In this document: positions 8,059 through 17,141 of the stretch, piece after piece | How the letters are laid out: each line of letters starts with the position of its first letter | Numbering within the stretch: the stretch's first letter is position 1 | DNA from: Bordetella parapertussis | GTDB lineage: Bacteria > Pseudomonadota > Gammaproteobacteria > Burkholderiales > Burkholderiaceae_B | Length of the DNA: 30,276 bases | Assembly (NCBI GenBank): GCA_945911685.1 | Contig: CAMEAW010000027.1 | Location: forward strand, 1-30,276 | Direction: 5' to 3' | Notes under the pieces: generated by a model | What the model saw: the letters and a program-made list of their open reading frames with translations, nothing else | The model's database searches: none | What the model was told of the DNA's origin: nothing | Translations under genes and position numbers: made by a program

Positions 8059-9891
8059 CTATTCGACCGTCACGCTTTTAGCTAGGTTACGTGGCTTATC
8101 CACATCGGTGCCGCGCGAACAGGCCGTGTGGTACGCCAGCAATTGCAGCGGTACTGTGTGCAAGATCGGGGACAACAGCCCATAGTGCTCTGGCATGCGG
8201 ATCACATGCACGCCCTGGGCGCTCACGATACGCGTATCCATGTCGGCGAACACATACAACTCTCCACCGCGCGCACGTACTTCTTGGATATTCGATTTAA
8301 GTTTTTCTAACAGCGCATCATTAGGGGCAATGGTGACCACGGGCATCTGCTCGGTGACCAAAGCTAAAGGGCCATGCTTGAGTTCACCTGCTGGGTAGGC
8401 CTCGGCATGGATATAGCTAATTTCTTTCAGCTTGAGTGCGCCTTCGAGAGCAATCGGGTAATGCATACCGCGGCCTAAGAACAGTGCGTTTTCTTTGGTC
8501 GCAAAGCGATCGGCCCACGCCATAATTTGTGGCTCAAGTGCTAGCACGGAAGTAATCGCTGCAGGCAAGTGTCGCAAAGCCTTAACGTGCTCGGCCTCTT
8601 GCTGCTCGGTTAATGTACTGTGCACCTGAGCCAAAGCCAGCGTCAACATAAATAACGCGGTGAGTTGGGTTGTAAACGCCTTGGTGGATGCCACGCCGAT
8701 TTCGACGCCAGCGCGCGTGATGTAAGCCAGCGCGCACTCACGCACCATCGCGCTCGTTGATACGTTGCAAATCGTTAAGGTGTGTTGCATACCCAGCGAA
8801 CGCGCGTGTTTTAACGCAGCAATCGTATCGGCCGTCTCGCCAGACTGCGAGATCGTGACCACCAAGGTATTCGCATTGGGTACGCTATCGCGATAACGGT
8901 ACTCGCTGGCGATTTCAACTGAGACCGGGATCTTAGCCACCGACTCGATCCAGTACTGCGCAGTGAGCCCCGCGTAATAGCTTGTACCGCAGGCTAAGAT
9001 CAACACACGATCAATCTGTTTAAAAATCTTGTAGGCCTTATCACCAAACAACTCGGGGGTGATCGATTCAACATCCTCAAGCGTGTCGGCGACCGCGCGT
9101 GGTTGCTCAAAAATTTCTTTTTGCATGTAATGACGATAGGGACCAAGCTCTGCCGCGCCAGTGTGCACATGCACCGTATTGATCTTGCGATTCACCGGCT
9201 TACCGGTTGCATCCATGATCCAGACATTGCCAAGCTGCAAATCGGCTACATCACCATCTTCAAGGTACACGATTTGATCGGTCGTACCCGCCAACGCCAA
9301 GGCGTCAGACGCTAAGAAGTTTTCGTTCTTACCGCGTCCGATGACAAGCGGCGAGCCGTAACGTGCTGCCACAATGCGGTGAGGCTCGTCCCGACAGAAC
9401 ACTGCTATGGCATAGGCGCCTTTCAACTGTTTCACTGCCTGCTGAACCGCCTCGAGTAAATCGCCGTGATAAAGATGATGCACAAGGTGTGCGATCACTT
9501 CGGTATCGGTCTGGCTTTCAAACAGATAGCCCTCGGCTTGTAATTCGGTGCGTAGCTCTTCGTGATTTTCAATGATGCCGTTGTGCACCAGGGCGATGCT
9601 CGGAGCCTCTTGACGAAGAGCAGAAAAGTGTGGATGAGCGTTGCACGTCACTGGCGCGCCATGCGTGGCCCAGCGCGTATGCGCGATGCCCGTAAACCCG
9701 GTGATGTGCTCGCGTGCAATCGTCTCTGTCAGTTCTGCCACGCGTTCGGTGCTGCGTGCCCGGCGCAGAGCGCCATTGTCAAATACGGCAACGCCGCATG
9801 AGTCATAACCACGATACTCAAGTCGACTCAGCCCTTCGAGCAAAATCGGCGTTATGTTCCTTGAAGCCACTGCACCCACAATGCCACACAT
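8059..9891 (-). CDS. glmS: Glutamine-fructose-6-phosphate aminotransferase (isomerizing)
   Basis: GlmS makes glucosamine-6-phosphate from fructose-6-phosphate and glutamine, the entry step to UDP-GlcNAc for peptidoglycan and LPS. The protein starts MCGIVGA, whose second residue becomes the N-terminal nucleophile cysteine after Met removal. It continues with the type-II glutaminase motifs [16 protein letters not shown] and [11 protein letters not shown]. Two SIS sugar-isomerase domains follow ([45 protein letters not shown]), and it ends in the conserved KSVTVE. The start is set at 9891 and not at the in-frame ATG six bases upstream: the second ATG gives the conserved N-terminus and has AAGGAG six bases ahead, whereas the first touches that ribosome site. 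This gives 610 residues, the family norm. It is divergent from an Lrp/AsnC gene and about 3 kb from glmU. No glmS ribozyme is expected or seen. Confidence 0.97.
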   Translation of the reverse strand: MCGIVGAVASRNITPILLEGLSRLEYRGYDSCGVAVFDNGALRRARSTERVAELTETIAREHITGFTGIAHTRWATHGAPVTCNAHPHFSALRQEAPSIALVHNGIIENHEELRTELQAEGYLFESQTDTEVIAHLVHHLYHGDLLEAVQQAVKQLKGAYAIAVFCRDEPHRIVAARYGSPLVIGRGKNENFLASDALALAGTTDQIVYLEDGDVADLQLGNVWIMDATGKPVNRKINTVHVHTGAAELGPYRHYMQKEIFEQPRAVADTLEDVESITPELFGDKAYKIFKQIDRVLILACGTSYYAGLTAQYWIESVAKIPVSVEIASEYRYRDSVPNANTLVVTISQSGETADTIAALKHARSLGMQHTLTICNVSTSAMVRECALAYITRAGVEIGVASTKAFTTQLTALFMLTLALAQVHSTLTEQQEAEHVKALRHLPAAITSVLALEPQIMAWADRFATKENALFLGRGMHYPIALEGALKLKEISYIHAEAYPAGELKHGPLALVTEQMPVVTIAPNDALLEKLKSNIQEVRARGGELYVFADMDTRIVSAQGVHVIRMPEHYGLLSPILHTVPLQLLAYHTACSRGTDVDKPRNLAKSVTVE

Positions 9892-9947
9892 AAACATCTC
9901 CTTGTATTGCTTGCATTGTGCCTAACTTGCTTTGAAATTTTATGTCT

Positions 9948-9972
9948 ATTAATTACTTAATTTGTAATTAAT
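9948..9972. promoter_or_regulatory. Perfect palindrome upstream of glmS / Lrp-type gene
   Basis: ATTAATTAC (9948-9956) and GTAATTAAT (9964-9972) are exact reverse complements around the spacer TTAATTT. The AT-rich dyad lies in the divergent promoter region. Lrp/AsnC proteins commonly autoregulate through AT-rich imperfect palindromes, so this is a candidate site (inference). Confidence 0.5.
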
Positions 9973-9990
9973 CACCAATTACGATCTTTT

Positions 9991-10007
9991 GTGAAATATA
10001 ATTTCAC
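9991..10007. promoter_or_regulatory. Second perfect palindrome close to the Lrp-type start codon
   Basis: GTGAAAT (9991-9997), ATA, ATTTCAC (10001-10007): a 17-bp perfect dyad, 36 bp before the ATG of the Lrp/AsnC gene. Its position fits autoregulation by the downstream regulator, but no direct evidence is available. Confidence 0.5.
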
Positions 10008-10042
10008 TTTCCTAATTTTTTATTAGTTTGAGTTCTTATCAT

Positions 10043-10516
10043 ATGGATAACGACGCGCTTGACGAGCTTGACCTACGCATCCTTGAACAGCTGCAGCAAG
10101 ATGCAAGCGTCAGCAATCAAGAGCTCGCCGAGCGGGTACATGCATCGCCCCCCACCTGTATGCGCCGCGTGCGCCGGCTCACCGAGTCAGGTGTGATCCA
10201 AAAACAAGTAGCAATTATCAATCCGGCTAAAGTTGGCAATACCCTCACCGCCATCCTCGAGATCACCTTAGACGTGCAATCGGCCGAACGCCTTCAGCAA
10301 TTTGAACGCACCGTCGCGAACGAAGACGCAGTACTGCAATGCTACCGAGTCTCTTCGGGACCAGATTTTATTTTGATTGCACAAGTGGCCGATATGCCGG
10401 CCTATCACGCGCTTGTGCACCGAACGCTGACCACACAAATGAACGTTCGTAACGTACGAACCTTTTTTTCAATCCATCGCAGTAAATTTAATACCGGTAT
10501 CGCGCTGGCGCATTGA
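10043..10516 (+). CDS. Lrp/AsnC-family transcriptional regulator
   Basis: The 157-residue protein has the standard two-part Lrp/AsnC form. The N-terminal helix-turn-helix (LDELDLRILEQLQQDAS, then NQELAERVHASPPTCMRRVRRL, residues about 8-47) ends with GVIQKQVAIINPAKVG. A C-terminal RAM domain follows, for effector binding and oligomerization (LEITLDV, the VLQCYRVSSGPDFIL block, and a terminal NVRTFFSIHRSKF). The ATG at 10043 is preferred; an in-frame TTG at 10028 would add five residues. It is transcribed away from glmS, with two perfect palindromes between them. It may control itself and possibly glmS, but the effector amino acid and targets are not known from sequence. It converges with the GT4 gene, with only 8 bp between stops. 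Confidence 0.92.
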   Translation: MDNDALDELDLRILEQLQQDASVSNQELAERVHASPPTCMRRVRRLTESGVIQKQVAIINPAKVGNTLTAILEITLDVQSAERLQQFERTVANEDAVLQCYRVSSGPDFILIAQVADMPAYHALVHRTLTTQMNVRNVRTFFSIHRSKFNTGIALAH

Positions 10517-10524
10517 TCCCGTTC

Positions 10525-11595
10525 TTACTGGTTTAGAACCTCGCGGTACACCTCAAGATACCGCTCGACCATACTATCGACAGCGTACTCAGTGCGTACT
10601 GCGGTGTAAGCCACTTCAGCCATTGCACGCGCCTGCGCTGGCTGTGCCAACATAAACGAAATCTGGGCGGCCATGGCGTCAGCGTTTCCGGGCCTACACA
10701 CCAACCCGCGCCCTTGGCATACCGTTTCTTTTAAGCCGCCAGCATCGGTCGACACGACGGGTACCTTTTGCAACATCGCATCTAGCACGCTGCTGCCCAA
10801 AGCCTCAAAGCGTGAGGCCATTACAAAGACTGAAAGCGCCGCAAACAGTTGCTCAACATCTGGCTCAAAGCCCAACAACATATAGCGGTCTTGCAAACCC
10901 AACGCTGTAATCGCCTGTTGCGCGGCGTGCGACGCCGCGCCTGCAGCACCCCAGTGCACAAACATCACGTCGTCAAACTGCGCACACACTTTTGCAGCGG
11001 CGTGGATTAATGTCACCGGATCCTTCTCAACAGACAACGCTGCAGCAGTACCCACTAAGCGCCGGCCTTCAAGTGTCAGATTTTTTAAAAAATGCTGAAT
11101 GCGCGACGTATCTGCAGTGACCGGCAAAACGGCACTTGGAATCACGCGCGTTGAAATGCCCAGCGAACGTGGCGCTTGAGCCGCGGCTTCGCTAATCGCC
11201 ACCATCTGAGCGACGTTACGCCACTTCAGGCGTGTGAACCAAACACCCGCCCCCATTACAAAACTTGTGCGACGCGAAAATACCAACGGGCGCCCATGCA
11301 AGGGGGCGACTGCCACCGCCCAGGCCACCACTTTGGCAGTTTGCGCATGCAACACATCGTAGCGCCTGCCATGCATGGCTAGCCAACAACCAAACGCAAA
11401 ACCTCCACCGGCCGTGTGCACCACCAAACCCAGCGCGCGCGCTCGCTCGACTAATGCGCTGCCTGTACGCAATAGCAATTCAACGTGATGGCCGCGCGCG
11501 CGCAAGCCCGCAGCCGTTAATAAGGTTTGCCGTTCACCGCCGCGCCAACCGCGCTCGGTATTGATCTGCAAAATGCGCAGAGTAGGCTCAGCCAT
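10525..11595 (-). CDS. GT4-family (GT-B fold) glycosyltransferase
   Basis: The 356-residue protein opens with LRILQINTERGWRGGERQ, the N-terminal Rossmann strand and Gly-rich loop of GT-B glycosyltransferases of the LPS/capsule type. The donor-binding half has VGTAAALSVEKDP, LLGFEPDVEQLFAALSVFVMAS and RFEALGSSVLDAMLQKVPVVSTDAGG, the usual GT4 signature. The second acidic residue of the E-x7-E motif is Asp here. No membrane helix is seen, so it likely acts at the cytoplasmic face on a nucleotide-sugar donor and a lipid-linked or polysaccharide acceptor; neither can be named. Its ATG overlaps the stop of the upstream MFS gene by 8 bp (ATGGCTGA), which suggests translational coupling and one operon with that transporter and glmU. 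Confidence 0.87.
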   Translation of the reverse strand: MAEPTLRILQINTERGWRGGERQTLLTAAGLRARGHHVELLLRTGSALVERARALGLVVHTAGGGFAFGCWLAMHGRRYDVLHAQTAKVVAWAVAVAPLHGRPLVFSRRTSFVMGAGVWFTRLKWRNVAQMVAISEAAAQAPRSLGISTRVIPSAVLPVTADTSRIQHFLKNLTLEGRRLVGTAAALSVEKDPVTLIHAAAKVCAQFDDVMFVHWGAAGAASHAAQQAITALGLQDRYMLLGFEPDVEQLFAALSVFVMASRFEALGSSVLDAMLQKVPVVSTDAGGLKETVCQGRGLVCRPGNADAMAAQISFMLAQPAQARAMAEVAYTAVRTEYAVDSMVERYLEVYREVLNQ

Positions 11596-12976
11596 TTTGG
11601 CCCGAATCTGGAGCCTGGCGATAACGGATCACATTTACGCTGACCGCGACCAACGCAAAACCAATGGCAACCCAGAGGCCAAGCAAGGGACCCATTGAAA
11701 ACCCCATACTAAACACCATCGCAACGACCGCGCCACCAAAGGTCTGGCTAAATACACGCGTCGTAGACTGCAAGCCGCCTAGTGCGCCTGCCCGATTGCG
11801 TGGTGCAGCGCCAATTAATACGCGGTTATTAGGTGTTTGAAAAAAACCAAAGCCCACCCCTGCCAACATCATCGCAAAAAATAACCAAGTGTTATCAACA
11901 GTTGCTGGCATTAAGGCAATGAGGGTTAAGCCAAGCGCCATCGCCGCCGCACCGATCCCACTTAAGATCGCCACCGGAAACCGATCAGACAAGGGGCCTG
12001 CAATCGCAGCGATCATCGCTGCACCGACGGGCCAGCCCGCCAGCAACACACCAACCGTCAGTTGTGGTCGCTGTAACGTTGTCAGTAAATAAAAAGGTAA
12101 CGAAACAAACGTGGCCATCTGCGCCGAAAAGGTACTGGCCGAGGCGGCTAACGCAAAACGCATGGCGGGGATGCGAAACAAATCAACCGGAAACAACGGT
12201 GCCGTCTGCGCACTGGAGCGGCGAATCAACAAAATACCCACGCAAACTGAGAGAGCAATCAGAGTCAACGCCTGCCACGTGTAGGTTGCTAAATAATCAA
12301 TCCCAATAATGAGCAAACCAATGGTTGTCATGCTCAACCCGGCGGACACCCAGTCAAACCGCGATTTAATTGGCGCAACGTCTGGCAAGTATTTAACGCC
12401 CAACAAAGCCAGTAGCCCCATTGGGATGTTGAACGCAAAGATCCAGTGCCAACTTGCAAGCGACAAAATAAAGGCGCCTAGCGACGGCCCCATCACCGAT
12501 GAAACTGCGACGGTCATCGAGTTCCAGCCAATCCCGCGTCCGATAAGATGTGGCGGATAGATATGCCGGAGCAACGCAGCGAACAAGCACATGATTGCTG
12601 CACCACCAAGCCCTTGCACGATGCGAGAAACGATTAGCAACGGTAGCGTCGGCGCCAAGGCACTCGCAATCGAGGCGCAGGTAAACAGCAGCAAACCAAA
12701 ACGAAATAACAGCTTAAAACCAATGCGCTCACCAATCGCTGCCATCGGGAACAGCATCATGGCAACGGTCAAACCATACGCGTTGACAATCCACACGACC
12801 GAGGCCGCTGATTCATTTAGATCTTTTGCAATAGATGGCAACGCAACGTTAGACATCGAGGCGTCGAGCACCGACAACATCAAACCAATACCCAGCGCAA
12901 AGGCAGCCTTGCGTCGACGCCCTGTGGGCAAACCTTCTATCGCGTCGGATGCTCGCGCGGTTTGTGCTTCAGACAT
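11588..12976 (-). CDS. MFS transporter, DHA2 (EmrB/QacA-like) drug:H+ antiporter family
   Basis: The 462-residue membrane protein has about 14 hydrophobic segments. Near the first helix it carries LDASMSNVALPSIAKDL, the LDxTxxNVALP-type motif of the DHA2 family. MFS motif A (GERIGFKLLFRFG) and the motif-C-like VMGPSLGAFI after helix five are present. Such proteins export hydrophobic drugs, dyes or other small molecules using the proton gradient. No EmrA-type membrane-fusion partner is beside it. It starts 2 bp after the glmU stop and its own stop overlaps the GT4 start, so the three genes almost certainly share a transcript. With these neighbours its substrate could be an envelope-related metabolite, but this is speculation. 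Confidence 0.88.
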   Translation of the reverse strand: MSEAQTARASDAIEGLPTGRRRKAAFALGIGLMLSVLDASMSNVALPSIAKDLNESAASVVWIVNAYGLTVAMMLFPMAAIGERIGFKLLFRFGLLLFTCASIASALAPTLPLLIVSRIVQGLGGAAIMCLFAALLRHIYPPHLIGRGIGWNSMTVAVSSVMGPSLGAFILSLASWHWIFAFNIPMGLLALLGVKYLPDVAPIKSRFDWVSAGLSMTTIGLLIIGIDYLATYTWQALTLIALSVCVGILLIRRSSAQTAPLFPVDLFRIPAMRFALAASASTFSAQMATFVSLPFYLLTTLQRPQLTVGVLLAGWPVGAAMIAAIAGPLSDRFPVAILSGIGAAAMALGLTLIALMPATVDNTWLFFAMMLAGVGFGFFQTPNNRVLIGAAPRNRAGALGGLQSTTRVFSQTFGGAVVAMVFSMGFSMGPLLGLWVAIGFALVAVSVNVIRYRQAPDSGQNG

Positions 12977-12978
12977 AT

Positions 12979-14349
12979 TTAAACTTTTTTAACTGGCCGT
13001 TTCCAGCCCTCGATGGTGAGTTGTTTAGCGCGCGACACGGTCAGTTTTTCAGGCGGTGCATCACGTGTAAGCGTTGTGCCGGCGCCGAGCGTGGCGCCAC
13101 GCCCTACACGCACTGGGGCTACGAGTTGCGTATCCGAACCAATGAAGGCATCGTCTTCGATGACTGTGCGGTGCTTGTTCACACCGTCGTAATTGCAAGT
13201 AATCGTACCAGCGCCGATGTTGACGCGCTCACCAATATCAGCGTCGCCAATGTAGGCCAAATGATTGGCTTTGCTATCGACACCTAGACGGGCATTTTTA
13301 ATTTCAACAAAGTTACCAACGTGTGTGCGATCCGCGAGTGCCGCGCCCGGGCGCAATCTGGCATAGGGCCCGATCTTTGCGTCGGCGCCCACAACCGCCT
13401 GATCAAGATGGCTAAACGGCTCAATGCGCGTACCTGCGCCAAGGATCACATTGCGCAACACGCAATGCGCGCCGACATAGACACCTGCGCCCAACTGAAC
13501 CGTACCCTCAAAGACACAACCAACGTCAATAAATACATCTTGGTCGCAGCTTAAGTTTCCGCGTATGTCGATACGCGCAGGGTCAGCGAGTGTGACACCA
13601 GCTTCAAGCTGCCGCTGTGCAAGCTCGAGCTGCCACAGGCGTTCAAGCTGCGCCTGCTGTGCGCGGCTATTAACGCCCAAGGTTTCGTAGGCTGCGCCCG
13701 GGTGCGCCACATTGACAGCTAGGCCCTCGGCCACGGCCATGCCAATGATATCTGTCAGGTAGTACTCGCCTTGCGCGTTGTTGTTCGTGAGCTGTGCCAA
13801 CCACTTCTTAAGCTGCGCAGTGGGTGCGGCGAGGATCCCAGTGTTGACTTCAGTGATCGCGCGTTGCTCGGCCGTTGCATCTTTATGCTCAACGATTGCC
13901 TGAACCTGACCTTGCGCGTCGCGCACAATACGGCCGTAACCTGTTGGGTCAGGTAACAGCTCCGTCAAGACGGCTAAGCCCTGCCCCCGCGCGTTGAGCA
14001 ACGCCTGCAAACTTGCGGTCTGCACCAAAGGCACATCACCATACAAAACGATCGTGACATCGTCGCGACCCTCTTCTTTGAGAAGCGCCGCCGCTTGCAG
14101 TACCGCGTGACCTGTACCCAGCTGCGGCAGCTGTGTCGCAAATTGCAAATCTTGTTGTGCAATAAACGCTTGCTGCACCTGCTCGGCACCATGGCCAATC
14201 ACCACCACAATGTGATCCGCCGCGAGTGCACGCGCGCGATCCAACACGTGTGCCAACATCGAACGGCCTGCAATGGTATGTAACACCTTGGGGCGGTTAG
14301 ACTGCATCCGCTTACCCTGGCCCGCGGCCAAAATGACAATATTCAACAT
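12979..14349 (-). CDS. glmU: Bifunctional GlcNAc-1-P uridyltransferase / glucosamine-1-P acetyltransferase
   Basis: GlmU makes UDP-GlcNAc by acetylating glucosamine-1-phosphate and then attaching UMP. The 456-residue length is typical. The N-terminal pyrophosphorylase domain shows [18 protein letters not shown] at 7-24, QLGTGHA, and YGDVPL. The C-terminal left-handed beta-helix acetyltransferase is a run of hexapeptide repeats from about residue 255, with [30 protein letters not shown], and [13 protein letters not shown] near the active site. It completes the pathway begun by the nearby glmS. It is the first of a tight three-gene leftward group (2 bp to the MFS gene) and lies 36 bp after the phaM-like gene. 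No strong ribosome site is visible before the ATG. Confidence 0.97.
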   Translation of the reverse strand: MLNIVILAAGQGKRMQSNRPKVLHTIAGRSMLAHVLDRARALAADHIVVVIGHGAEQVQQAFIAQQDLQFATQLPQLGTGHAVLQAAALLKEEGRDDVTIVLYGDVPLVQTASLQALLNARGQGLAVLTELLPDPTGYGRIVRDAQGQVQAIVEHKDATAEQRAITEVNTGILAAPTAQLKKWLAQLTNNNAQGEYYLTDIIGMAVAEGLAVNVAHPGAAYETLGVNSRAQQAQLERLWQLELAQRQLEAGVTLADPARIDIRGNLSCDQDVFIDVGCVFEGTVQLGAGVYVGAHCVLRNVILGAGTRIEPFSHLDQAVVGADAKIGPYARLRPGAALADRTHVGNFVEIKNARLGVDSKANHLAYIGDADIGERVNIGAGTITCNYDGVNKHRTVIEDDAFIGSDTQLVAPVRVGRGATLGAGTTLTRDAPPEKLTVSRAKQLTIEGWKRPVKKV

Positions 14350-14385
14350 GATTTGCGTTGTGATTTTGTAGTTAAGCGCTGCTTT

Positions 14386-15186
14386 TTATTTCTGTTTAAG
14401 ACGGTTATGCAGCGGTGGGGTTATGGTGGCCGTTGTGGGTGATGTTGGTCTGGCTTTTGCGGTGGCTTTTGGCATAACTTTTGTGGTCGCTTTTGTGGCC
14501 GTTGTGGACGCTTTTTTAGTGGCTGTTAGCGGGGCTTTGGTTGAGACTTTTGTTCTGGTTGTCTTGGCGGCTTTAGCTGCTGCCTGACTCGCGGCTTGCG
14601 TAGGCTTGACGGCCATGCTGGCAGCCGTGGCGGCCGCGACCTGCCCGAATTGCTGCTGCAACATATCCCACCAGGCTTGTGCGGCTGGGGCATGCGTTTG
14701 TGGTTGGGCTTGTTGCTGAGATTCGGGTTCAGCTTGGGGTTTCACTTCAGCGCGAGCAGACGGTTGGGGATCAGACTGAGGCTGCGCTGCTGCTGTGGGC
14801 CAGCCATTGAACCAGCTGGGTGGCGCCGCTTGCGCACTAGAGTCCTGAGCGTTTGCGACGCTCGCTGAGCCTGCCGCCATAAACGATTTGAGTGTCGCGA
14901 TGGTAGCGAGTTGTACCTCCATGCCCTGAATCGTACTGCTTAGCATCGAAAGGTTTAATTTAAGCCAGTTTTCAACCGACTTAAGCTCGGCGATTTTGCG
15001 CTCAAGCTCTTCTGGATTTATTGCAGGGCTCATGCCAAGCCCTCCAGACATTCCTGCAGGCCCACCCAGGCCAGCAAACGCCTGACGCATCATCTCTAGA
15101 CTAGCGAATAAAGGGTTGGTGGCGGCATCACCACTTTGACCAAACCCAGGTAGCACAAAGGGATTAGAAGGGCTTGCATTCATCAT
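14386..15186 (-). CDS. phaM: PhaM-like polyhydroxybutyrate granule / nucleoid-associated protein
   Basis: The 266-residue protein has the three-part look of PhaM. The N-terminal half carries NPFVLPGFGQ and a helical block, PEELERKIAELKSVENWLKLNLSMLSSTIQGMEVQLATIATLKSFM (quoted in pieces: PEELERKIAELKS, VENWLKLNLSML, MEVQLATIATLKSF). A Gln/Pro/Ala-rich middle (110-170) follows, then a Lys/Ala/Thr-rich tail from about 195 similar to histone H1 tails. In Cupriavidus necator, PhaM activates PHB synthase PhaC and links granules to DNA through its basic tail. No phaC, phaB or phaP is in the window. The second Met (15183) has AAGG six bases ahead and may be the true start. The tail repeats are low-complexity and copy number may vary. 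Confidence 0.75.
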   Translation of the reverse strand: MMNASPSNPFVLPGFGQSGDAATNPLFASLEMMRQAFAGLGGPAGMSGGLGMSPAINPEELERKIAELKSVENWLKLNLSMLSSTIQGMEVQLATIATLKSFMAAGSASVANAQDSSAQAAPPSWFNGWPTAAAQPQSDPQPSARAEVKPQAEPESQQQAQPQTHAPAAQAWWDMLQQQFGQVAAATAASMAVKPTQAASQAAAKAAKTTRTKVSTKAPLTATKKASTTATKATTKVMPKATAKARPTSPTTATITPPLHNRLKQK

Positions 15187-15290
15187 GAGCCTTGTTGTAG
15201 GGAGTTGTGCCTAGATATTACTCGCATCTGCTATGGTGTTGGCGAGAGGTGCTGACAACTCGAAAGTCGTGCCGACACCTCAAAAACGTC

Positions 15291-15312
15291 CAAAAAAAAA
15301 CGCCTAGGCGTT
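15291..15312 (-). terminator. Short-stem intrinsic terminator reading leftward, between DUF3717 gene and phaM
   Basis: The palindrome AACGCCTAGGCGTT (15299-15312) is preceded on the plus strand by a run of A's, so on the minus strand it is a five-base-pair stem with loop CTAG followed by about nine T's. It could end leftward transcription from the oxidase/SCO operon that reads antisense through the DUF3717 gene. The stem is short, so strength is uncertain. Confidence 0.5.
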
Positions 15313-15343
15313 AGACCGCTACATATTCTGTGACAATGCCGAG

Positions 15344-15571
15344 ATGCCAACTTTATTAACACTGACTGAACTCGAATCCGCCATCAATTTCTGGCGTCAA
15401 CGCAGCCCCTCTGTGGGTGAAGAACTGCGCCTGTGCCCCGAAGCCTCAAGCCTAGCGACGCCCTACGCACTCATGATTATCGAGCGTCGCAAACAAATCG
15501 ATATCGCCGAGCTGTCTGAGCGCGCTCAAGGGGCCATTGCAGCTTGGTATGACGCACGGTCCAAAAAATAG
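15344..15571 (+). CDS. DUF3717 family small protein
   Basis: A 75-residue soluble protein, TLTELESAINFWRQRSPS at the N-terminus and ALMIIERRKQIDIAELSE followed by AIAAWYD at the C-terminus. It matches the small DUF3717 family known mainly from Burkholderiales; its function is unknown. It has two conserved-looking aromatic patches (FW near residue 17, WYD near 69) and no membrane segment or signal. It is the only rightward gene between phaM and the oxidase locus and converges with the SCO gene 30 bp away. The ATG at 15344 is the first in frame. Confidence 0.8.
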   Translation: MPTLLTLTELESAINFWRQRSPSVGEELRLCPEASSLATPYALMIIERRKQIDIAELSERAQGAIAAWYDARSKK

Positions 15572-15601
15572 TTAGCGTTATATTCGCGTCGGGCAGCAAC
15601 C

Positions 15602-16234
15602 CTAGCGCAACAAACGTTGCACATCATGTGCAATCGCAGCCGCACCAATGCTGTTATTTAACAGCACGCGAGACTCGCCCTGCGCATCCAGCAAATAAAA
15701 CGAAGCGCTGTGATCCATCGAGTAATTACCTTGCACGCCAGCGGTTTTTGCAAAGTAAACCTTAAACGAAGCGGCCGCTTTTTTGATCTGCTCGAGCGTC
15801 CCGGTTAACCCTAAAAACTGGGGATCAAAACCTGATACGTAGGCGCGCAGCACTTCAGGCGTATCGCGCTCTGGGTCAACGGTGATCAGTACCACTTGCA
15901 CGCGTTTAGCCTCACTGCCCAACAACTTCATGACTTGTGTGAGTTCAGCGAGCGAAGTGGGACAAACATCTGGGCACTGGGTAAAGCCAAACAGGACGAT
16001 TGTCACTTTACCCTTGAGAGCTTCAAGGTTGTAGGGCTTACCATCGGTGCCGGTTAACGCAAGATCTTTACCGAGGTGCGTGCCAGTGATGTCACTGCCT
16101 TTAAAAGGAAGAGCAGCATCCTTGCAGCCCACCACAAAGAGCACACACAGGATCAGGAGCACTGCGCTCAATAGACGCAGGGCTTTGTTTTGGTTGATGC
16201 AGCTTATAGGGCTTACGTGGTTTAAAGGGCTCAT
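15602..16234 (-). CDS. SCO1/SenC-family copper chaperone for cytochrome oxidase, lipoprotein
   Basis: SCO proteins deliver copper to, and reduce, the CuA site of cytochrome oxidase subunit II on the periplasmic side. The 210-residue protein has a lipobox-like VVGC with C37 after a hydrophobic stretch (20-36). It then has a thioredoxin-like fold with the copper-binding pair C87/C91 in [11 protein letters not shown], the [11 protein letters not shown] signature and the copper-ligand histidine H175 in [13 protein letters not shown]. All three metal ligands are therefore present. Its ATG overlaps the stop of ctaB (ATGA), so it is the last gene of the leftward oxidase-assembly series. The C-terminus ends just before the convergent DUF3717 gene. 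Confidence 0.95.
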   Translation of the reverse strand: MSPLNHVSPISCINQNKALRLLSAVLLILCVLFVVGCKDAALPFKGSDITGTHLGKDLALTGTDGKPYNLEALKGKVTIVLFGFTQCPDVCPTSLAELTQVMKLLGSEAKRVQVVLITVDPERDTPEVLRAYVSGFDPQFLGLTGTLEQIKKAAASFKVYFAKTAGVQGNYSMDHSASFYLLDAQGESRVLLNNSIGAAAIAHDVQRLLR

Positions 16235-17127
16235 ACTCTTACCATAATGAGCCAGTGATCAGCGAGCAGCGCTGCAAACAAGAGTGAGAGATACAAGATC
16301 GAAAAGCGAAAGAGCTTGCGGGATAGCTCGTCGCTATAAACACGATAAAGTTTGAACGCATAGCCAATGAAAATCAGACCTAAGACTACTGCAGCAATCA
16401 GATACAACCAGCCGCTCATGCCAACGATATAGGGCAATAGGGTGGTGGCGAGTAAGGCAAAGCTATAGAGCAAAATATGCAAACGGGTGAACTTCTGGCC
16501 GTGGGTAATCGGCAGCATCGGTAAGCCTGATTTTGCGTAGTCGTTGGTGCGATACAGGGCCAACGCCCAAAAGTGAGGGGGCGTCCAGATAAAGATGATT
16601 AACACCAGCAGCCAAGCCTCGGCAGGCACAGCATCGGCCACAGCGGCCCAGCCGAGGGCAGGAGGCATAGCGCCCGAGAGGCCGCCAATAACAATATTTT
16701 GTGGGGTGCGGGGTTTGAGAATGACGGTGTAGATCACCGCATAGCCCACAAACGTTGCAAAAGTTAGCCACATCGTCAGTGGATTGACCCACCAGTACAA
16801 GACCAGCATGCCAATGCCACCCAACAGGCCTGATAAGGCTAGCACTTGTGCGGTTGAGATTGACCCGGTGGCTGTTGCGCGACGCGCGGTGCGCAGCATG
16901 CGTGCGTCGACCTGTTGCTCGATGAGGCAGTTCATGGCAAAAGCGGCGGCGGCCAACAGCCAAATGCCAAGCGTTGCCGCCAATACGCGCTTAGTATCTG
17001 GCAGCTCAGGTGTGGCCAAAAACATTCCAATGACTGCGCAAAATACCGCCAATTGCGTGACGCGTGGCTTTGTCAGCACAATATATTGGCGCAAGAGGCC
17101 AGGGTTCGCGGCGGTCGTGCTCGTCAT
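16231..17127 (-). CDS. ctaB: Protoheme IX farnesyltransferase (heme O synthase)
   Basis: CtaB/CyoE/Cox10 attaches a farnesyl group to heme B, giving heme O, which CtaA then oxidizes to heme A. The 298-residue protein has about eight or nine membrane helices. It has the prenyltransferase motif N66-x3-E70-x3-D74 in [19 protein letters not shown] and the second loop [19 protein letters not shown]. The N-terminal LTKPRVTQL is the usual family signature. It sits between ctaA (14 bp upstream) and the SCO gene (4-bp overlap), consistent with co-expression with the aa3 oxidase. Confidence 0.96.
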   Translation of the reverse strand: MTSTTAANPGLLRQYIVLTKPRVTQLAVFCAVIGMFLATPELPDTKRVLAATLGIWLLAAAAFAMNCLIEQQVDARMLRTARRATATGSISTAQVLALSGLLGGIGMLVLYWWVNPLTMWLTFATFVGYAVIYTVILKPRTPQNIVIGGLSGAMPPALGWAAVADAVPAEAWLLVLIIFIWTPPHFWALALYRTNDYAKSGLPMLPITHGQKFTRLHILLYSFALLATTLLPYIVGMSGWLYLIAAVVLGLIFIGYAFKLYRVYSDELSRKLFRFSILYLSLLFAALLADHWLIMVRV

Positions 17128-17141
17128 GGTTGAAGTTTTAA

